A stretch of DNA of 64,000 bases, taken from the NCBI GenBank assembly GCA_958402445.1, contig CATXTO010000001.1, positions 1 through 64,000 on the forward strand, written 5' to 3'. This document shows positions 17,262 through 27,589 of this stretch, piece by piece (the stretch's first letter is position 1; every line of letters starts with the position of its first letter). The notes under the pieces are model-generated. The model was not told the origin of the DNA, did not search any database, and saw only the letters and a program-made list of their open reading frames with translations. Made by a program: the position numbers and the translations under genes. This DNA comes from an uncultured Eubacteriales bacterium (GTDB lineage Bacteria; Bacillota; Clostridia; Oscillospirales; Oscillospiraceae).

Positions 17262-18515
17262 ATGTTAGCACATTGGATTTGGTTGTCTACCCGGGCTGGC
17301 GTAGGCGTGCGGGGCATGCAGGCCTTACTGCGTCAATTTCCAGACGTGGAGTCTTTGTACTTTGCGGAGGAAGGGGAGTATGCCCTGCTGGAGGAGTTAT
17401 CCGGCAGGGATTTGACGTCGTTGTGCGATAAATCCTTGGATCGGGCAAACCGTATTTTAGAGGCCTGCTACAATCAGGAAATTCATTTGTTGACTTTGCA
17501 GGACGCAGCGTATCCACTTCGGCTAAAAAATATTTTTAACCCGCCGGTTTTGCTCTATTACAAAGGGCAGCTTCCGGAGTTTGACGCCGAGCCGGTGATT
17601 GCCGTAGTGGGGACCAGAAAGGCCTCTGCTTATGGCTGCGTATCCGCCAAGCGAATGGGCTATCAGCTGGGCCGGTGCGGCGCGCTAGTTGTCTCCGGCC
17701 TGGCTGGTGGCATCGATAGCATGGCCATGATTGGCGCCCTGACCGCGGACCGGCCGGTGGTTGGCGTTTTGGGCTGCGGCGTGGATGTGGTGTACCCCAA
17801 ATCCAATACCAGCTTGTTCCGGGATGTGGAGGAGCGGGGATGCCTGCTCTCCGAATTTATGCCGGGTACGCCTCCTGAGGGGCGAAATTTTCCACAGAGG
17901 AACCGGATCATCAGCGGCTTGGCATGCGGCGTGGTGGTGGTGGAGGCGCCCGCAAAAAGCGGCGCGCTGATTACGGCGCAGCTGGCGTTGGATCAGGGGC
18001 GAGATGTGTTTGCCGTGCCCGGTAACATCGATGTGACGAGCAATGCCGGAAGCAACGGATTGCTGCGGCAGGGCGCCATTGCGGTCCAGCACGGATGGGA
18101 CGTCATGGAGGAATATGAAAAGCTCTATCCGGGTAAAATCCGGGCGTGGAACAGTCCGGGCAAGGTCACGGCTTATCCGGAGGAAATTGCGGCGCAAACC
18201 GGCGAACTTTTCCGCCCCGCGGCGAAAAATTCCCCAGCTCCTTCCTCCTTCGACGAAAAAAGCATTGACAAGGACGAAACGAATCCTTATATTGAACGTG
18301 AGAAGACCATGCCGCAATTCTCGGCTGATGAGGAGGCGATTCTTTCGGCTCTCGCGGCTGAGCCGCGGCATGTTGACCATATTATAGCGGAAACGGGCTT
18401 GCCGGCGGGCCGCGTATTGGCATCTTTGACGCTTTTGGAGGTGCGGGGATACGTGAAGCGGCAGCCGGGGCAGTATTATGCCGCAGGGGGGAGAAAGCCC
18501 CCCTTACCTGTTTAG
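17262..18515 (+). CDS. dprA: DNA-processing protein DprA
   Basis: A 417-residue DprA/Smf protein that loads RecA on incoming single-stranded DNA during transformation. The Rossmann-like core shows VGTRKASAYG, VVSGLAGGIDSMA, GVLGCGVDVVYPKSN, NFPQRNRIISGLA and SGALITAQLALDQGRDVFAVPG. A C-terminal winged helix (about 350-405) is present after an acidic, variable linker. The ATG at 17262 is chosen over an earlier in-frame one at 17193, which lies inside the methyltransferase gene and adds unconserved residues; its ribosome site (GGCGGG) is weak. It is followed by topA, the usual Firmicutes order. Confidence 0.9.
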   Translation: MLAHWIWLSTRAGVGVRGMQALLRQFPDVESLYFAEEGEYALLEELSGRDLTSLCDKSLDRANRILEACYNQEIHLLTLQDAAYPLRLKNIFNPPVLLYYKGQLPEFDAEPVIAVVGTRKASAYGCVSAKRMGYQLGRCGALVVSGLAGGIDSMAMIGALTADRPVVGVLGCGVDVVYPKSNTSLFRDVEERGCLLSEFMPGTPPEGRNFPQRNRIISGLACGVVVVEAPAKSGALITAQLALDQGRDVFAVPGNIDVTSNAGSNGLLRQGAIAVQHGWDVMEEYEKLYPGKIRAWNSPGKVTAYPEEIAAQTGELFRPAAKNSPAPSSFDEKSIDKDETNPYIEREKTMPQFSADEEAILSALAAEPRHVDHIIAETGLPAGRVLASLTLLEVRGYVKRQPGQYYAAGGRKPPLPV

Positions 18516-18529
18516 TTTGGAGGATGCCC

Positions 18530-20803
18530 ATGGCAAAGGAAGCAGCGTCAAATCTAGTGATTGTGGAATCGCCGTCGAAAGCGAAGACGATTGGGAAGTA
18601 TTTGGGACCGGATTATACGGTAAAGGCCTGCATGGGGCACCTGCGGGACCTGCCGAAGAGCACCATGGGCGTGGATTTGGATGGCGACTTCCAGCCGGAA
18701 TACCGTCCGGTGCCGGGGAAAGAGAGCATTATCCATGACCTGAAAAAGAGTGCGGACCAGTCTCAAATGGTGTATCTGGCAACGGACCCGGACCGGGAAG
18801 GCGAGGCGATTTCCTGGCATTTGAAAGAGCTGCTGGAGCTGCCGGATCCAAAGACGCGCCGTGTAACCTTCAACGAGATCACAAAAAATGTGGTGAGCTC
18901 GGCCATTACGCACCCGCGCGGGATTGATTATGATTTGGTGGCGGCGCAGCAGGCCCGGCGCATTTTGGACCGGATCGTGGGGTATCAGTTGAGCCCTTTG
19001 CTGTGGAAAAAGGTGCGCAGAGGTCTTTCCGCCGGTCGGGTTCAGTCTGTGGCAACCCGGCTGGTCGTAGACCGGGAAAACGAGATTCGGGCTTTTGTGT
19101 CCCAGGAGTATTGGTCGTTGGATGTGACTTTAAATCGGATGGAGAAATCCGGTTCCTTCGTCGCCCGGTACTATGGGGAGACAAAAAAACGGGAGCTCAC
19201 CAACGAGGCGGAGACCGACGCCGTGATTGCCGATATCACCGGCAAAATCTTTACGGTGACGGCGGTAAAGCGCGCGGAGAAACGGCGCTCCGCCGCGCCT
19301 CCTTTTATCACCTCCACGCTGCAACAGGAGGCCTCCCGAAAGTTGAATATGACGCCCAAGCGCACCATGGCCTTGGCCCAGCAGCTCTACGAGGGCGTGG
19401 ATGTGGCCGGGGAGGGGACTCTGGGCCTGATCACCTACATGCGGACGGATTCACTGCGCCTGTCTGAAGAGGCCATGTCTGCTGCCAAGGATTTGATTTG
19501 CCAGCGGTACGGTCCCGCCTATTATTATGGGAAACCTCATCATTTTAAAAGCAAGAGCAACGCCCAGGATGCCCATGAGGCCATCCGACCCACTCATGTG
19601 GAGCTGGACCCCGAACGCATTCAGAGCTCCTTGACCCGGGATCAATTCCGGCTGTATAAGCTGATTTGGAGCCGTTTTTTGGCCTCTCAGATGGCGAATG
19701 CGGTTTATGACACAATTTCCATTGATACAGCCTGCGCCGGTCACATCTTTAAGTCCTCCCATCAGAGTCTCAAGTTTGCGGGCTTTATCGCCGTTTACGA
19801 AGAGGGAAAGGACGAGGAGACGGAATCGGCGGGTTCCCCGCTTCCGGATTTGCAGGAAGGGGAACAGGCGGCCATCGATAAAATTGAAAAAGAGCAGCAC
19901 TTTACCCAGCCGCCCGCCCGATATACCGAGGCTACCCTGGTTAAAGCCATGGAGGAAAAGGGCGTGGGAAGGCCGTCCACCTATGCCACCATCATTACCA
20001 CAATTGAGGACCGGGAATATGTGGTAAAGAAGGACAAGCGTCTATGGCCGACACCGTTGGGCGAGGTGGTGACGGGCCTGATGCTGGACCGCTTCCATGA
20101 TATCATTGACGTGGAGTTCACCGCCAATATGGAGAGCCGTTTGGATGAGGTGGAGGAGGGAAAACGGAACTGGCAGGAGGTTCTGAAGGATTTCTACCGG
20201 GATTTTCATCGGGAGATGGAGGATGCGGAGGAGGCGCTGAAAGACACCCGCATCAAGGTCCCGGACGAGGAAACAGACGAGGTCTGTGAATTGTGCGGCA
20301 GAAAAATGGTGATCAAGATGGGCCGATTCGGGCGATTTCTGGCTTGCCCGGGCTACCCGGATTGCAAAAATACCAAGCCCCTGGTAGAGAGAATGCCGGG
20401 TCGGTGCCCGAAATGCGGCAGCGGTCTGTTGAAGCGAAAATCAAAAAAGGGATATGCTTACTATGCCTGCGAACGGGGCGCTGATTGCGGGTTTATGACC
20501 TGGGACGTGCCCACGGCACAGGATTGCCCCAGCTGCGGGCAGACGCTTTTTAAAAAATCGGGTCGGGGCCGTATGAAACCCTTTTGCGTCAACGAAAAGT
20601 GCCCTGAGTTTTTGCCGGAGGACCAGCGGGGTTATCGGAAGAAGTCCGCAGAGCCGGAACAGCAGGCGGCAGAAACAGAAAAACCGGCGGCACAGCTGGA
20701 GCCGGGAAAAAAGAAAAAAGCGCCTCCCCAAAAGGCGGCCAGCAAGGGAAAGCGGTCTGCTAATGGCAAGAAGGCCGACAAAGAGGGGGACGGGAAGGTA
20801 TGA
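18530..20803 (+). CDS. topA: DNA topoisomerase I
   Basis: A type IA topoisomerase of 757 residues that relaxes negative supercoils. The TOPRIM domain starts with LVIVESPSKAKTIGKYLG and carries the acidic ATDPDREGEAI motif. The active-site tyrosine is in ITYMRTDSLRLS (about Tyr303). Three C-terminal four-cysteine zinc ribbons follow from about residue 585 (CELCGRKM, CPKCGSG, CPSCGQT), then a lysine-rich tail. The second ATG (18530) lies six bases after GGAGG and is preferred over the ATG at 18524, which is only one base away from it. The end overlaps trmFO by 4 bp. Confidence 0.95.
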   Translation: MAKEAASNLVIVESPSKAKTIGKYLGPDYTVKACMGHLRDLPKSTMGVDLDGDFQPEYRPVPGKESIIHDLKKSADQSQMVYLATDPDREGEAISWHLKELLELPDPKTRRVTFNEITKNVVSSAITHPRGIDYDLVAAQQARRILDRIVGYQLSPLLWKKVRRGLSAGRVQSVATRLVVDRENEIRAFVSQEYWSLDVTLNRMEKSGSFVARYYGETKKRELTNEAETDAVIADITGKIFTVTAVKRAEKRRSAAPPFITSTLQQEASRKLNMTPKRTMALAQQLYEGVDVAGEGTLGLITYMRTDSLRLSEEAMSAAKDLICQRYGPAYYYGKPHHFKSKSNAQDAHEAIRPTHVELDPERIQSSLTRDQFRLYKLIWSRFLASQMANAVYDTISIDTACAGHIFKSSHQSLKFAGFIAVYEEGKDEETESAGSPLPDLQEGEQAAIDKIEKEQHFTQPPARYTEATLVKAMEEKGVGRPSTYATIITTIEDREYVVKKDKRLWPTPLGEVVTGLMLDRFHDIIDVEFTANMESRLDEVEEGKRNWQEVLKDFYRDFHREMEDAEEALKDTRIKVPDEETDEVCELCGRKMVIKMGRFGRFLACPGYPDCKNTKPLVERMPGRCPKCGSGLLKRKSKKGYAYYACERGADCGFMTWDVPTAQDCPSCGQTLFKKSGRGRMKPFCVNEKCPEFLPEDQRGYRKKSAEPEQQAAETEKPAAQLEPGKKKKAPPQKAASKGKRSANGKKADKEGDGKV

Positions 20804-22107
20804 CGCAGGTGACGGTGGTCGGCGCGGGCTTGGCGGGCAGTGAGGCCGCGTGGCAGCTGGCAAAGCGGGGCATACCGGTGCGTCTGGTGGAGATGAAGCC
20901 TGCGCAGATGTCTCCGGCGCACCACAGCCCCAATTTCGCAGAGCTGGTTTGCTCCAATTCCCTGCGGGGGGACCGGCTGGAAAATGCAGTGGGTTTATTA
21001 AAGGAGGAGCTACGCCGTCTGGATAGTCTCATTTTATCCTGTGCGGATCAGACCCGCGTGGAAGCCGGAGGCTGTCTGGCTGTGGACCGTGAGGGGTTTT
21101 CCGCCTTGGTGACGGAGCGGCTCTGCGGGGAACCGCTGATTCAAGTGGTGCGTACAGAGGTGACGGAAGTGCCGGATGGACCGGCGATTATCGCCACGGG
21201 CCCCTTGACCTCTGATGCGCTGTCTGAGGCCATCGGACGGTATTTTGGACAGGCCCGTTACCTGCATTTCTTTGATGCCGCCGCGCCCCTGGTCACCTTT
21301 GACTCCGTGGATATGCAGCAGGCTTGGTTTGCCTCCCGATATGACCGGGGCAGCGCGGATTACATTAATTGCGCCATGGACCGGGAACAATACGACGCAT
21401 TTTACCATGCGCTGATCTCCGCCCAGGAGGCGGAGGTACATGGCTTTGAGGACCAGAATGTCTTCGAGGGCTGCATGCCCGTGGAGGTCATGGCGCGGCG
21501 GGGATATGATACGCTGCGCTACGGTCCGCTGAAGCCGGTGGGACTCAAAGACCCCAGAACCGGGCGGGAGCCCTACGCGGTAGTTCAGCTTCGCCGGGAC
21601 AACGCGGTGGGGACCATTTATAATTTGGTGGGATTTCAGACACACCTGAAATTTCCGGAGCAGCGGCGGGTTTTTTCCATGATACCAGCGCTGCATCAGG
21701 CGGAGTTTGTGCGCTATGGCGTCATGCATCAAAATACATTTCTGGATTCACCCCGCCTTTTGGATCAGTTCTATGCGGACCGCCGGGATCCGCTGGTGGC
21801 GTTTGCCGGCCAGATGACCGGCGTGGAGGGTTACGTGGAATCCACCGCCTCCGGATGCCTGGCGGCTATCGCCATGAGCGCCAAGCTTCAGGGAAGAACG
21901 CCTCCGGATTTCTCCCGACAGACGGCCATCGGGGCGCTTGGCCTTTATATCAGTGACGAATCGGTGGCCAGTTTTCAACCAATGAATGTGAATTTTGGCA
22001 TCATTGCCCCGCTGGAGCACCGTGTCAAGGGAAAAGCGCAGAAGAATCTGGCCATCGCACATAGGGCCCTGGCGCGCATTGATGATTTGGTGCGCGAAGG
22101 AATATAA
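20800..22107 (+). CDS. trmFO: TrmFO, folate-dependent tRNA m5U54 methyltransferase
   Basis: A 435-residue FAD-dependent enzyme that methylates U54 of tRNA using methylenetetrahydrofolate. The FAD motif VVGAGLAGSEAAWQLAKRG is at the N-terminus, followed by the family block MSPAHHSPNFAELVCSNSLR. Later blocks include YGPLKPVGL and QMTGVEGYVESTASG. The start overlaps the topA stop (ATGA). topA-trmFO adjacency is common in Firmicutes. Confidence 0.95.
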   Translation: MTQVTVVGAGLAGSEAAWQLAKRGIPVRLVEMKPAQMSPAHHSPNFAELVCSNSLRGDRLENAVGLLKEELRRLDSLILSCADQTRVEAGGCLAVDREGFSALVTERLCGEPLIQVVRTEVTEVPDGPAIIATGPLTSDALSEAIGRYFGQARYLHFFDAAAPLVTFDSVDMQQAWFASRYDRGSADYINCAMDREQYDAFYHALISAQEAEVHGFEDQNVFEGCMPVEVMARRGYDTLRYGPLKPVGLKDPRTGREPYAVVQLRRDNAVGTIYNLVGFQTHLKFPEQRRVFSMIPALHQAEFVRYGVMHQNTFLDSPRLLDQFYADRRDPLVAFAGQMTGVEGYVESTASGCLAAIAMSAKLQGRTPPDFSRQTAIGALGLYISDESVASFQPMNVNFGIIAPLEHRVKGKAQKNLAIAHRALARIDDLVREGI

Positions 22108-22126
22108 AGAAGGAAGAGGTGGCACC

Positions 22127-23167
22127 ATGAAAATCATTCTCGATGCCATGGGCGGAGACCATGCGCCGGAGGCCGCCGTCTTAGGCGCCATCGACGCGCA
22201 CCAGGAATTTGGGGCAGAAATCACCTTGGTGGGTCGTGGCGAGGATCTTTTGCATGTCATGCGTGCGCACAATATCTCCGATTTGCCAAAGGGTCTGGAG
22301 ATTGCCAATGCGGATGATATTGTGGACATGCATGACGAGCCCTCCACGGTTTTGCACAAACGCAAAAACTCCTCCATGGTTCTGGGCCTGAAAATGCTGG
22401 CGGATGGGAAAGGAGACGCGTTTGTCTCCGCAGGAAGCACAGGCGCTCTGCTGACTGGGGCTACATTGTTGGTCAAGCGGGTAAAGGGCGTCCGCCGCGC
22501 CGCCTTTGGGCCCATGATGCCAAATCAAACTGGTGGCCGCACCTTAATTATAGACAGCGGCGCAAATGTGGAGTGCACGCCGGAATTCCTGCTGCAATTC
22601 GGGCTGATCGGATCCTTGCACGTACAAAAAACCTTGGGAATTGAACGGCCCAAGGTGGGCCTTTTAAACAACGGTGCGGAGGAATCTAAGGGACCGGAGC
22701 TGCAGAAGCAGGCCTATGGTCTTTTGCAGCAGGCTGCGGAAAACGGCATTCTTCATTTTATCGGAAATGTAGAGGCGCGGGATGTGCCGCTGGGCGCAGT
22801 AGATGTGGTAGTTTGCGATGGGTTTTCCGGGAATGTGCTGCTGAAATCCATAGAGGGAACCGCTATGTTCATGGGTTCTATGGTAAAGCAGCTGTTCCGC
22901 AAAAATGCGCTTACCATGTTAGGGGCGCTGTGCTGCAAGCCTGGGCTCCGGCAGATGATGGCGATGCTGGATTACCGGGAGGTGGGGGGCACCGCCCTGC
23001 TGGGCATTCGCAAGCCGGTCATCAAGGCCCACGGCTCCTCTGATCGCCGCGCCTATCGCAGCGCGATTCGGCAGGCCATGGAGGCGGCGGACCGGGATAC
23101 CACAGCTGAACTGGAAAGTACGCTGCAAAGACTGGCGGAAAGCAAGGAGTTGGAACGCAATGTTTAG
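22127..23167 (+). CDS. plsX: Phosphate acyltransferase PlsX
   Basis: A 346-residue enzyme making acyl-phosphate from acyl-ACP for phospholipid synthesis. It begins with the signature DAMGGDHAPEAAV, and contains SAGSTGALLTGA and DSGANVECTPEFLLQF. The ATG at 22127 follows GGAAGAGG; longer in-frame starts overlap trmFO and lack conservation. rnc overlaps its end by 8 bp. The acpP gene often found between plsX and rnc is absent here. Confidence 0.95.
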   Translation: MKIILDAMGGDHAPEAAVLGAIDAHQEFGAEITLVGRGEDLLHVMRAHNISDLPKGLEIANADDIVDMHDEPSTVLHKRKNSSMVLGLKMLADGKGDAFVSAGSTGALLTGATLLVKRVKGVRRAAFGPMMPNQTGGRTLIIDSGANVECTPEFLLQFGLIGSLHVQKTLGIERPKVGLLNNGAEESKGPELQKQAYGLLQQAAENGILHFIGNVEARDVPLGAVDVVVCDGFSGNVLLKSIEGTAMFMGSMVKQLFRKNALTMLGALCCKPGLRQMMAMLDYREVGGTALLGIRKPVIKAHGSSDRRAYRSAIRQAMEAADRDTTAELESTLQRLAESKELERNV

Positions 23168-23858
23168 GGATCTGGAGAAGGAGCTTGGCTATCAGTTTGA
23201 AGACCCTTCCTTGTTGGAAAATGCCTTGACCCACAGCTCCTATGCCAATGAGAGATGCCGGGATGGCTTGGCCAGCAATGAACGCCTGGAATTTTTGGGC
23301 GACTCAATTTTAGGGATGGTCACGGCGGAGCATTTGTTTCGCGTTTATCCGGAAAAGCCGGAGGGAGATCTGACGCGAATACGGGCGGATTTGGTCTGCG
23401 AGGTTGCTCTGGCCCGGCTGGCGGACCGACTATGTCTGGGTTCCTTCCTGCTCTTGGGGCACGGGGAGGAGCAGGGCGGAGGCCGGCATCGCGCCAGTAT
23501 TCTTGCAGACGCTGTGGAGTCCGTTATCGCAGCTGTTTATTTAGACGGCGGCTTTACCGCTGCGTCCGATTTGATTCACCGGCTGGTGTTGTCGGATATT
23601 CCGGCGCTTCGGCACCGTAACCTGGATTATAAAACGCAGCTACAGGAGCTCGTTCAGCAAAAGAAGAATCAAATTTTGCAGTATGAGCTCGTTGGCTCCT
23701 CGGGGCCGGATCATGCCAAGCAGTTCTGTGTTGAGGTCCTGCTCAACGGAGAAGTTGTGGGCGCGGGCAGCGGCAGCAGCAAAAAACGGGCGGAGCAGCG
23801 GGCGGCACAGGCTGCAATTCATAAGCTTTTCCCGCCCCAAAGGGAAGCAGACGCATAG
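23160..23858 (+). CDS. rnc: Ribonuclease III
   Basis: A 232-residue double-strand-specific endonuclease. The catalytic signature ERLEFLGDSILG sits near residue 40, with the second acidic cluster in ADAVESVIAAVYLDGG (about 120). A C-terminal dsRBD (about 158-228) ends with SSKKRAEQRAAQAAIHKL. It closes the dprA-topA-trmFO-plsX-rnc run and is followed by an intrinsic terminator. Confidence 0.95.
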   Translation: MFRDLEKELGYQFEDPSLLENALTHSSYANERCRDGLASNERLEFLGDSILGMVTAEHLFRVYPEKPEGDLTRIRADLVCEVALARLADRLCLGSFLLLGHGEEQGGGRHRASILADAVESVIAAVYLDGGFTAASDLIHRLVLSDIPALRHRNLDYKTQLQELVQQKKNQILQYELVGSSGPDHAKQFCVEVLLNGEVVGAGSGSSKKRAEQRAAQAAIHKLFPPQREADA

Positions 23859-23875
23859 CAGTCAAACAGATCGGA

Positions 23876-23909
23876 GCCGGGGTACATCAAAATGTACCCC
23901 GGCTTGTTT
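23876..23909 (+). terminator. Intrinsic terminator after rnc
   Basis: A 12-bp perfect stem (23876-23887 with 23892-23903), a CAAA loop and then TTGTTTTT. It separates the rnc unit from smc. Confidence 0.9.
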
Positions 23910-23933
23910 TTACAAAGGCCTTGTGGAAATTGC

Positions 23934-23962
23934 TTGCATTCTGTTTAAAAGCTTGGTATAAT
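23934..23962 (+). promoter_or_regulatory. Promoter of smc
   Basis: TTGCAT (23934-23939), 17-base spacer, TATAAT (23957-23962), about 40 bases upstream of the smc start. Confidence 0.75.
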
Positions 23963-24002
23963 TAACTAATTCGTATGAAAACTTGAAGGACGAGGTTTCG
24001 CA

Positions 24003-27000
24003 GTGTATTTAAAATCATTGGCAATTCAGGGTTTCAAGTCCTTTCCAGATAAAATACTCATTGAGTTCGGCAATGATATCACGGCCATTGTAGGCCCGAA
24101 CGGCAGCGGGAAGTCCAACCTTTCCGACGCGATTCTCTGGGTGATGGGGGAACAGAGCACCAAAACGCTGCGGGGCGCCAAAATGGAGGACGTGATTTTT
24201 GGCGGCACGCAGAAGCGGCCTCCCCTTGGCTTCGCGGAGGCCACGCTGACGCTGGACAATACGGACCGCGCCCTGCCTTACGATTCGGATGATGTCATGG
24301 TGACCCGCCGGTATTACCGCTCCGGGGACAGTGAGTTTTATATCAATAAGCAATCCGCCCGCTTGCGGGATATTCACGAGCTGTTCATGGATACCGGCCT
24401 GGGGCGGGAGGGCTATTCCAACATCAGCCAGGGGCGTATCGATGAGATTCTGTCCTTGAAGAGCACGGACCGCCGGGAGGTTTTTGAGGAGGCGGCCGGT
24501 ATCTCGAAATACCGGCATCGCAAGGAGGAAACCCAGCGAAAGCTGGTCGGCACGGAGGAGAATCTGCTACGCATCGGGGACAAAATTTCCGAGTTAGAGC
24601 TTCAATTGGACCCGTTGCGGGCCCAGGCGGAGCAGGCAAAAAAGTATTTGGCCTATCGGGACGAGCTGCGTGGGCTGGAGGTCACGGTCTGGCTGGATCG
24701 ACTGGATAAAATAACGGACGCCGCGCAAAAAGCGGAGGAGGACTATACATCGGCATCCTTTGTCCTGGAGCAGGAGCACAGCGCTCTGGACGAGCTATAT
24801 CAAAAGAGCGAGGAGATGGGAGCGCAGCTTCGGGCCCAGGACGAGGCAATTGAGGCGTTGCGGAGTGATACCGCAGGCCTGGAGGCTGCGGACCAACAAT
24901 TGGACGGCCAAATCGCGGTGCTTAAAAGCAATACGCAGAATAACGAAGAGAACCTGGCGCGCGTACAGACAGAGCTCCAGCAGCACGAGGACCGCAGCGG
25001 CGGCATAGAGCAGCAGGTACGGCAGGGCCGCTGCCGAATTGCGGAAATCGAGGCACAGCTTGAAATCCAGCAGCTGCGGCTGCAGGAGACCCAGGCCCAG
25101 GCGCAGCAGGTTGCCGCCGATGCAGAGGGGATTGGAAAGCAGTATCTGGAGCTGCGGGAAAAGCAGGCGGCGTATTTGTCCGACCTGGCAGGCGCGCGTG
25201 CGGAATTGTCGGCGCTGGAGGAATCGGCGCGCCAGGGTCGGGCTAGGGTAGAAACGCTGGAATCGGATGTCAATGCCGGCGTTTCGCGGCGGAGTCAGGC
25301 GCAGACGGCGCTGGATGCCTGCCGTATGGAGTTAGCAGCAGCCCAAAGGCAGGTACAGGCGTCGCAGAATACCGTTGCGGGCTATCGGCTCCGGCAGGAG
25401 AGCCGTGCCCAGCGGCGAGATCAGGCGCAGGGCGGCTTGCAGGAGATTACCGCGCAGCTGAACGCCGTTTCTGCGAAAATAAAGATTTATCAGGCCATGG
25501 AGCGCGATTACGAGAGCTACCAGAGGTCAGTGCGCAGCGTCATGCAGGAGAGCCGGCGGGGCGGTCTGGAGCATATCCATGGCCCAGTTTCTCAGCTCAT
25601 TCATACAGAGGACCGCTACACAACCGGAATCGAGGTGGCGTTGGGCGCCGCCTTGCAGCACATTGTGGTGCAGACAGAGCAGGATGCTAAGGCTGCCATC
25701 GGTTATTTAAAGCGAACCAACGGCGGCAGGGCTACCTTTTTGCCCATACACGCCATCCAACCCCGGAAACTCCAAGAGACGGGCCTGGAGCAGTGCCGTG
25801 GCTTTGTGGGAATTGCGGCGGAATTGGTGCAATGCCAGGCGCCGTACCGAAAAATAGTAGAAAATCTGCTGGGCCGCGTCGTCCTGGCGGAGCAGCTGGA
25901 TTCTGCCATTGCAATGGCCGGGCGGTACGGCAACCGGTTTAAAATCGTCACCCTGGACGGGCAGGTGATCAATCCGGGCGGTTCCATGACAGGCGGCTCG
26001 GTGGCCAAGGAGGCCGGGATTTTATCCAGGGCCAACGAGCTGAGAAGACTGCTGCAGACCTCACAGCAGCTGCAAGAAAAAAAGGAAAAGGCCGAGTCCA
26101 GTCTGGCGGAAGCACAGCGGGCTTGCGAGCAGACGGACTTTGAGTTCACAACAGCGAACGAACAGCTCCGCGCAGCCCAGGACCAGGTCTTGCAGTTGGA
26201 GGGGGAGGAAAAACGCTGCGCCGCGGTTCTTCAGGCTCTGGAGGAGGCTGCAAACGCGACCGAACGAGAGCTGGAGGCGCTTCGGAATCGGTTAGATATG
26301 GATCAGGGGCGGATTGCAGCGCAGAAGACCAGCATGGAATCCCTTCAGAGGCAGCAGACGGAAGCGGAACGGGCCCTGGAGGCATTGGACCGGAACCAGA
26401 GCGATACCACGCGGCAGACCCAGGCATTGGCGGATCAGGTCTCCGCCCTGCGGACAGAGCTTGCCGCCCTGGCGGCGGAGAAAAGGTCCGCGCTGGACGG
26501 GGTTGAAAATCTGGAGGCGCTGTTCCGAACGATGGAGGGAGACCGCAGCCAAAAGCGGGCTTTGGCGGAGCACTACACCGCTGCCATTGCAAAGCTCCAG
26601 GCAGAGATCGACGGCGTGCAGGTGCAAAAAGAAAACAACATTCAGATTTTGCAGCAAAAGCAGCAGACGTTGCGGGAGGCGCAAACCCAAAGAGCCGAAT
26701 TGGAATCGCGAAAGACTCGTTTAGAGCGGGACGCACAGGAGAAAAATAAGGGCCTGCTCACTATGGAGCGCGCCTGCGCGCTGCTGGAGCAGAAAAAGCT
26801 GGCAGCATCTATGGAGGAACGGCAAGTAATTGATAAGCTGTGGGACAGCTACGGCCTGACACCGGGGACCGCGGGGGCTGAGCGGGTGGAATTGGAGTCC
26901 GTTGCAGCCGCAGGACGGCGGATCGCGGAGCTCAAGCGAAAGCTCAGCGCTTTGGGAACGCCGAACCTAGGAGCAGTGGAGGAGTACGCCCGTGTACAGG

Positions 27001-27575
27001 AGCGTTATACCTATCTTTCCGGGCAGCGCGACGACGTCCTCACCGCCAAGCGGGAGCTGGAGCAGATTGTTCGGGATATCACGGCGGAGATGACGACCAT
27101 TTTTGTGGCGGAGTTCCAAAAAATCGACGGGTACTTCGGGCAGACCTTTGCAGAGATGTTTGGAGGCGGAAAGGGCGCCCTGGTTTTGGAGGACCCGGAA
27201 AATCCTTTGACCAGCGGGATTGAGATTCGGGTGCAGCCGCCGGGAAAACAGCTAAAAACCATCACACTGCTCTCCGGCGGGGAGAAGGCGTTTGTAGCCA
27301 TCGCCCTGTATTTTGCTATTTTAAAGGTGCGGCCCACGCCCTTTTGCATGCTGGATGAAATCGACGCGGCCTTGGATGACCGGAATGTGGAGCGGTTTGC
27401 CAGTTACCTCCATGGTTTGTGCCAAAAAACGCAGTTTATCGTGATCACCCATAGACGGGGAACCATGGAAGCATCCGATATGCTCTACGGGGTGACCATG
27501 CAGGAGCAGGGCGTATCCAAAATTTTACGAATGAACTTGAACCAGATGGAGCAACAACTGGGAATAGTAGAGTAA
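24003..27575 (+). CDS. smc: Chromosome segregation protein SMC
   Basis: A 1190-residue condensin ATPase that organises and segregates the chromosome. Walker A GPNGSGKSNLSDAI lies near residue 33. Two long coiled-coil arms rich in Gln, Glu and Ala flank a hinge domain (about 525-660, including GGSMTGGSVAKEAG). The C-terminal head has the signature LSGGEKAFVAIAL (about 1090) and Walker B FCMLDEIDAALDD. The start is a GTG preceded by AAGGACGAGG. Its own promoter and terminator upstream separate it from rnc, while ftsY follows 14 bases after the stop. Confidence 0.96.
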   Translation: MYLKSLAIQGFKSFPDKILIEFGNDITAIVGPNGSGKSNLSDAILWVMGEQSTKTLRGAKMEDVIFGGTQKRPPLGFAEATLTLDNTDRALPYDSDDVMVTRRYYRSGDSEFYINKQSARLRDIHELFMDTGLGREGYSNISQGRIDEILSLKSTDRREVFEEAAGISKYRHRKEETQRKLVGTEENLLRIGDKISELELQLDPLRAQAEQAKKYLAYRDELRGLEVTVWLDRLDKITDAAQKAEEDYTSASFVLEQEHSALDELYQKSEEMGAQLRAQDEAIEALRSDTAGLEAADQQLDGQIAVLKSNTQNNEENLARVQTELQQHEDRSGGIEQQVRQGRCRIAEIEAQLEIQQLRLQETQAQAQQVAADAEGIGKQYLELREKQAAYLSDLAGARAELSALEESARQGRARVETLESDVNAGVSRRSQAQTALDACRMELAAAQRQVQASQNTVAGYRLRQESRAQRRDQAQGGLQEITAQLNAVSAKIKIYQAMERDYESYQRSVRSVMQESRRGGLEHIHGPVSQLIHTEDRYTTGIEVALGAALQHIVVQTEQDAKAAIGYLKRTNGGRATFLPIHAIQPRKLQETGLEQCRGFVGIAAELVQCQAPYRKIVENLLGRVVLAEQLDSAIAMAGRYGNRFKIVTLDGQVINPGGSMTGGSVAKEAGILSRANELRRLLQTSQQLQEKKEKAESSLAEAQRACEQTDFEFTTANEQLRAAQDQVLQLEGEEKRCAAVLQALEEAANATERELEALRNRLDMDQGRIAAQKTSMESLQRQQTEAERALEALDRNQSDTTRQTQALADQVSALRTELAALAAEKRSALDGVENLEALFRTMEGDRSQKRALAEHYTAAIAKLQAEIDGVQVQKENNIQILQQKQQTLREAQTQRAELESRKTRLERDAQEKNKGLLTMERACALLEQKKLAASMEERQVIDKLWDSYGLTPGTAGAERVELESVAAAGRRIAELKRKLSALGTPNLGAVEEYARVQERYTYLSGQRDDVLTAKRELEQIVRDITAEMTTIFVAEFQKIDGYFGQTFAEMFGGGKGALVLEDPENPLTSGIEIRVQPPGKQLKTITLLSGGEKAFVAIALYFAILKVRPTPFCMLDEIDAALDDRNVERFASYLHGLCQKTQFIVITHRRGTMEASDMLYGVTMQEQGVSKILRMNLNQMEQQLGIVE

Positions 27576-27589
27576 GCGGAGGAACGGAA

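Noticed and set aside
24015..27349. Several long antisense open frames across smc
   Set aside because: They are rich in Leu, Pro, Arg and Cys, have no ribosome sites or family motifs and result from the GC-rich coiled-coil codons of smc.
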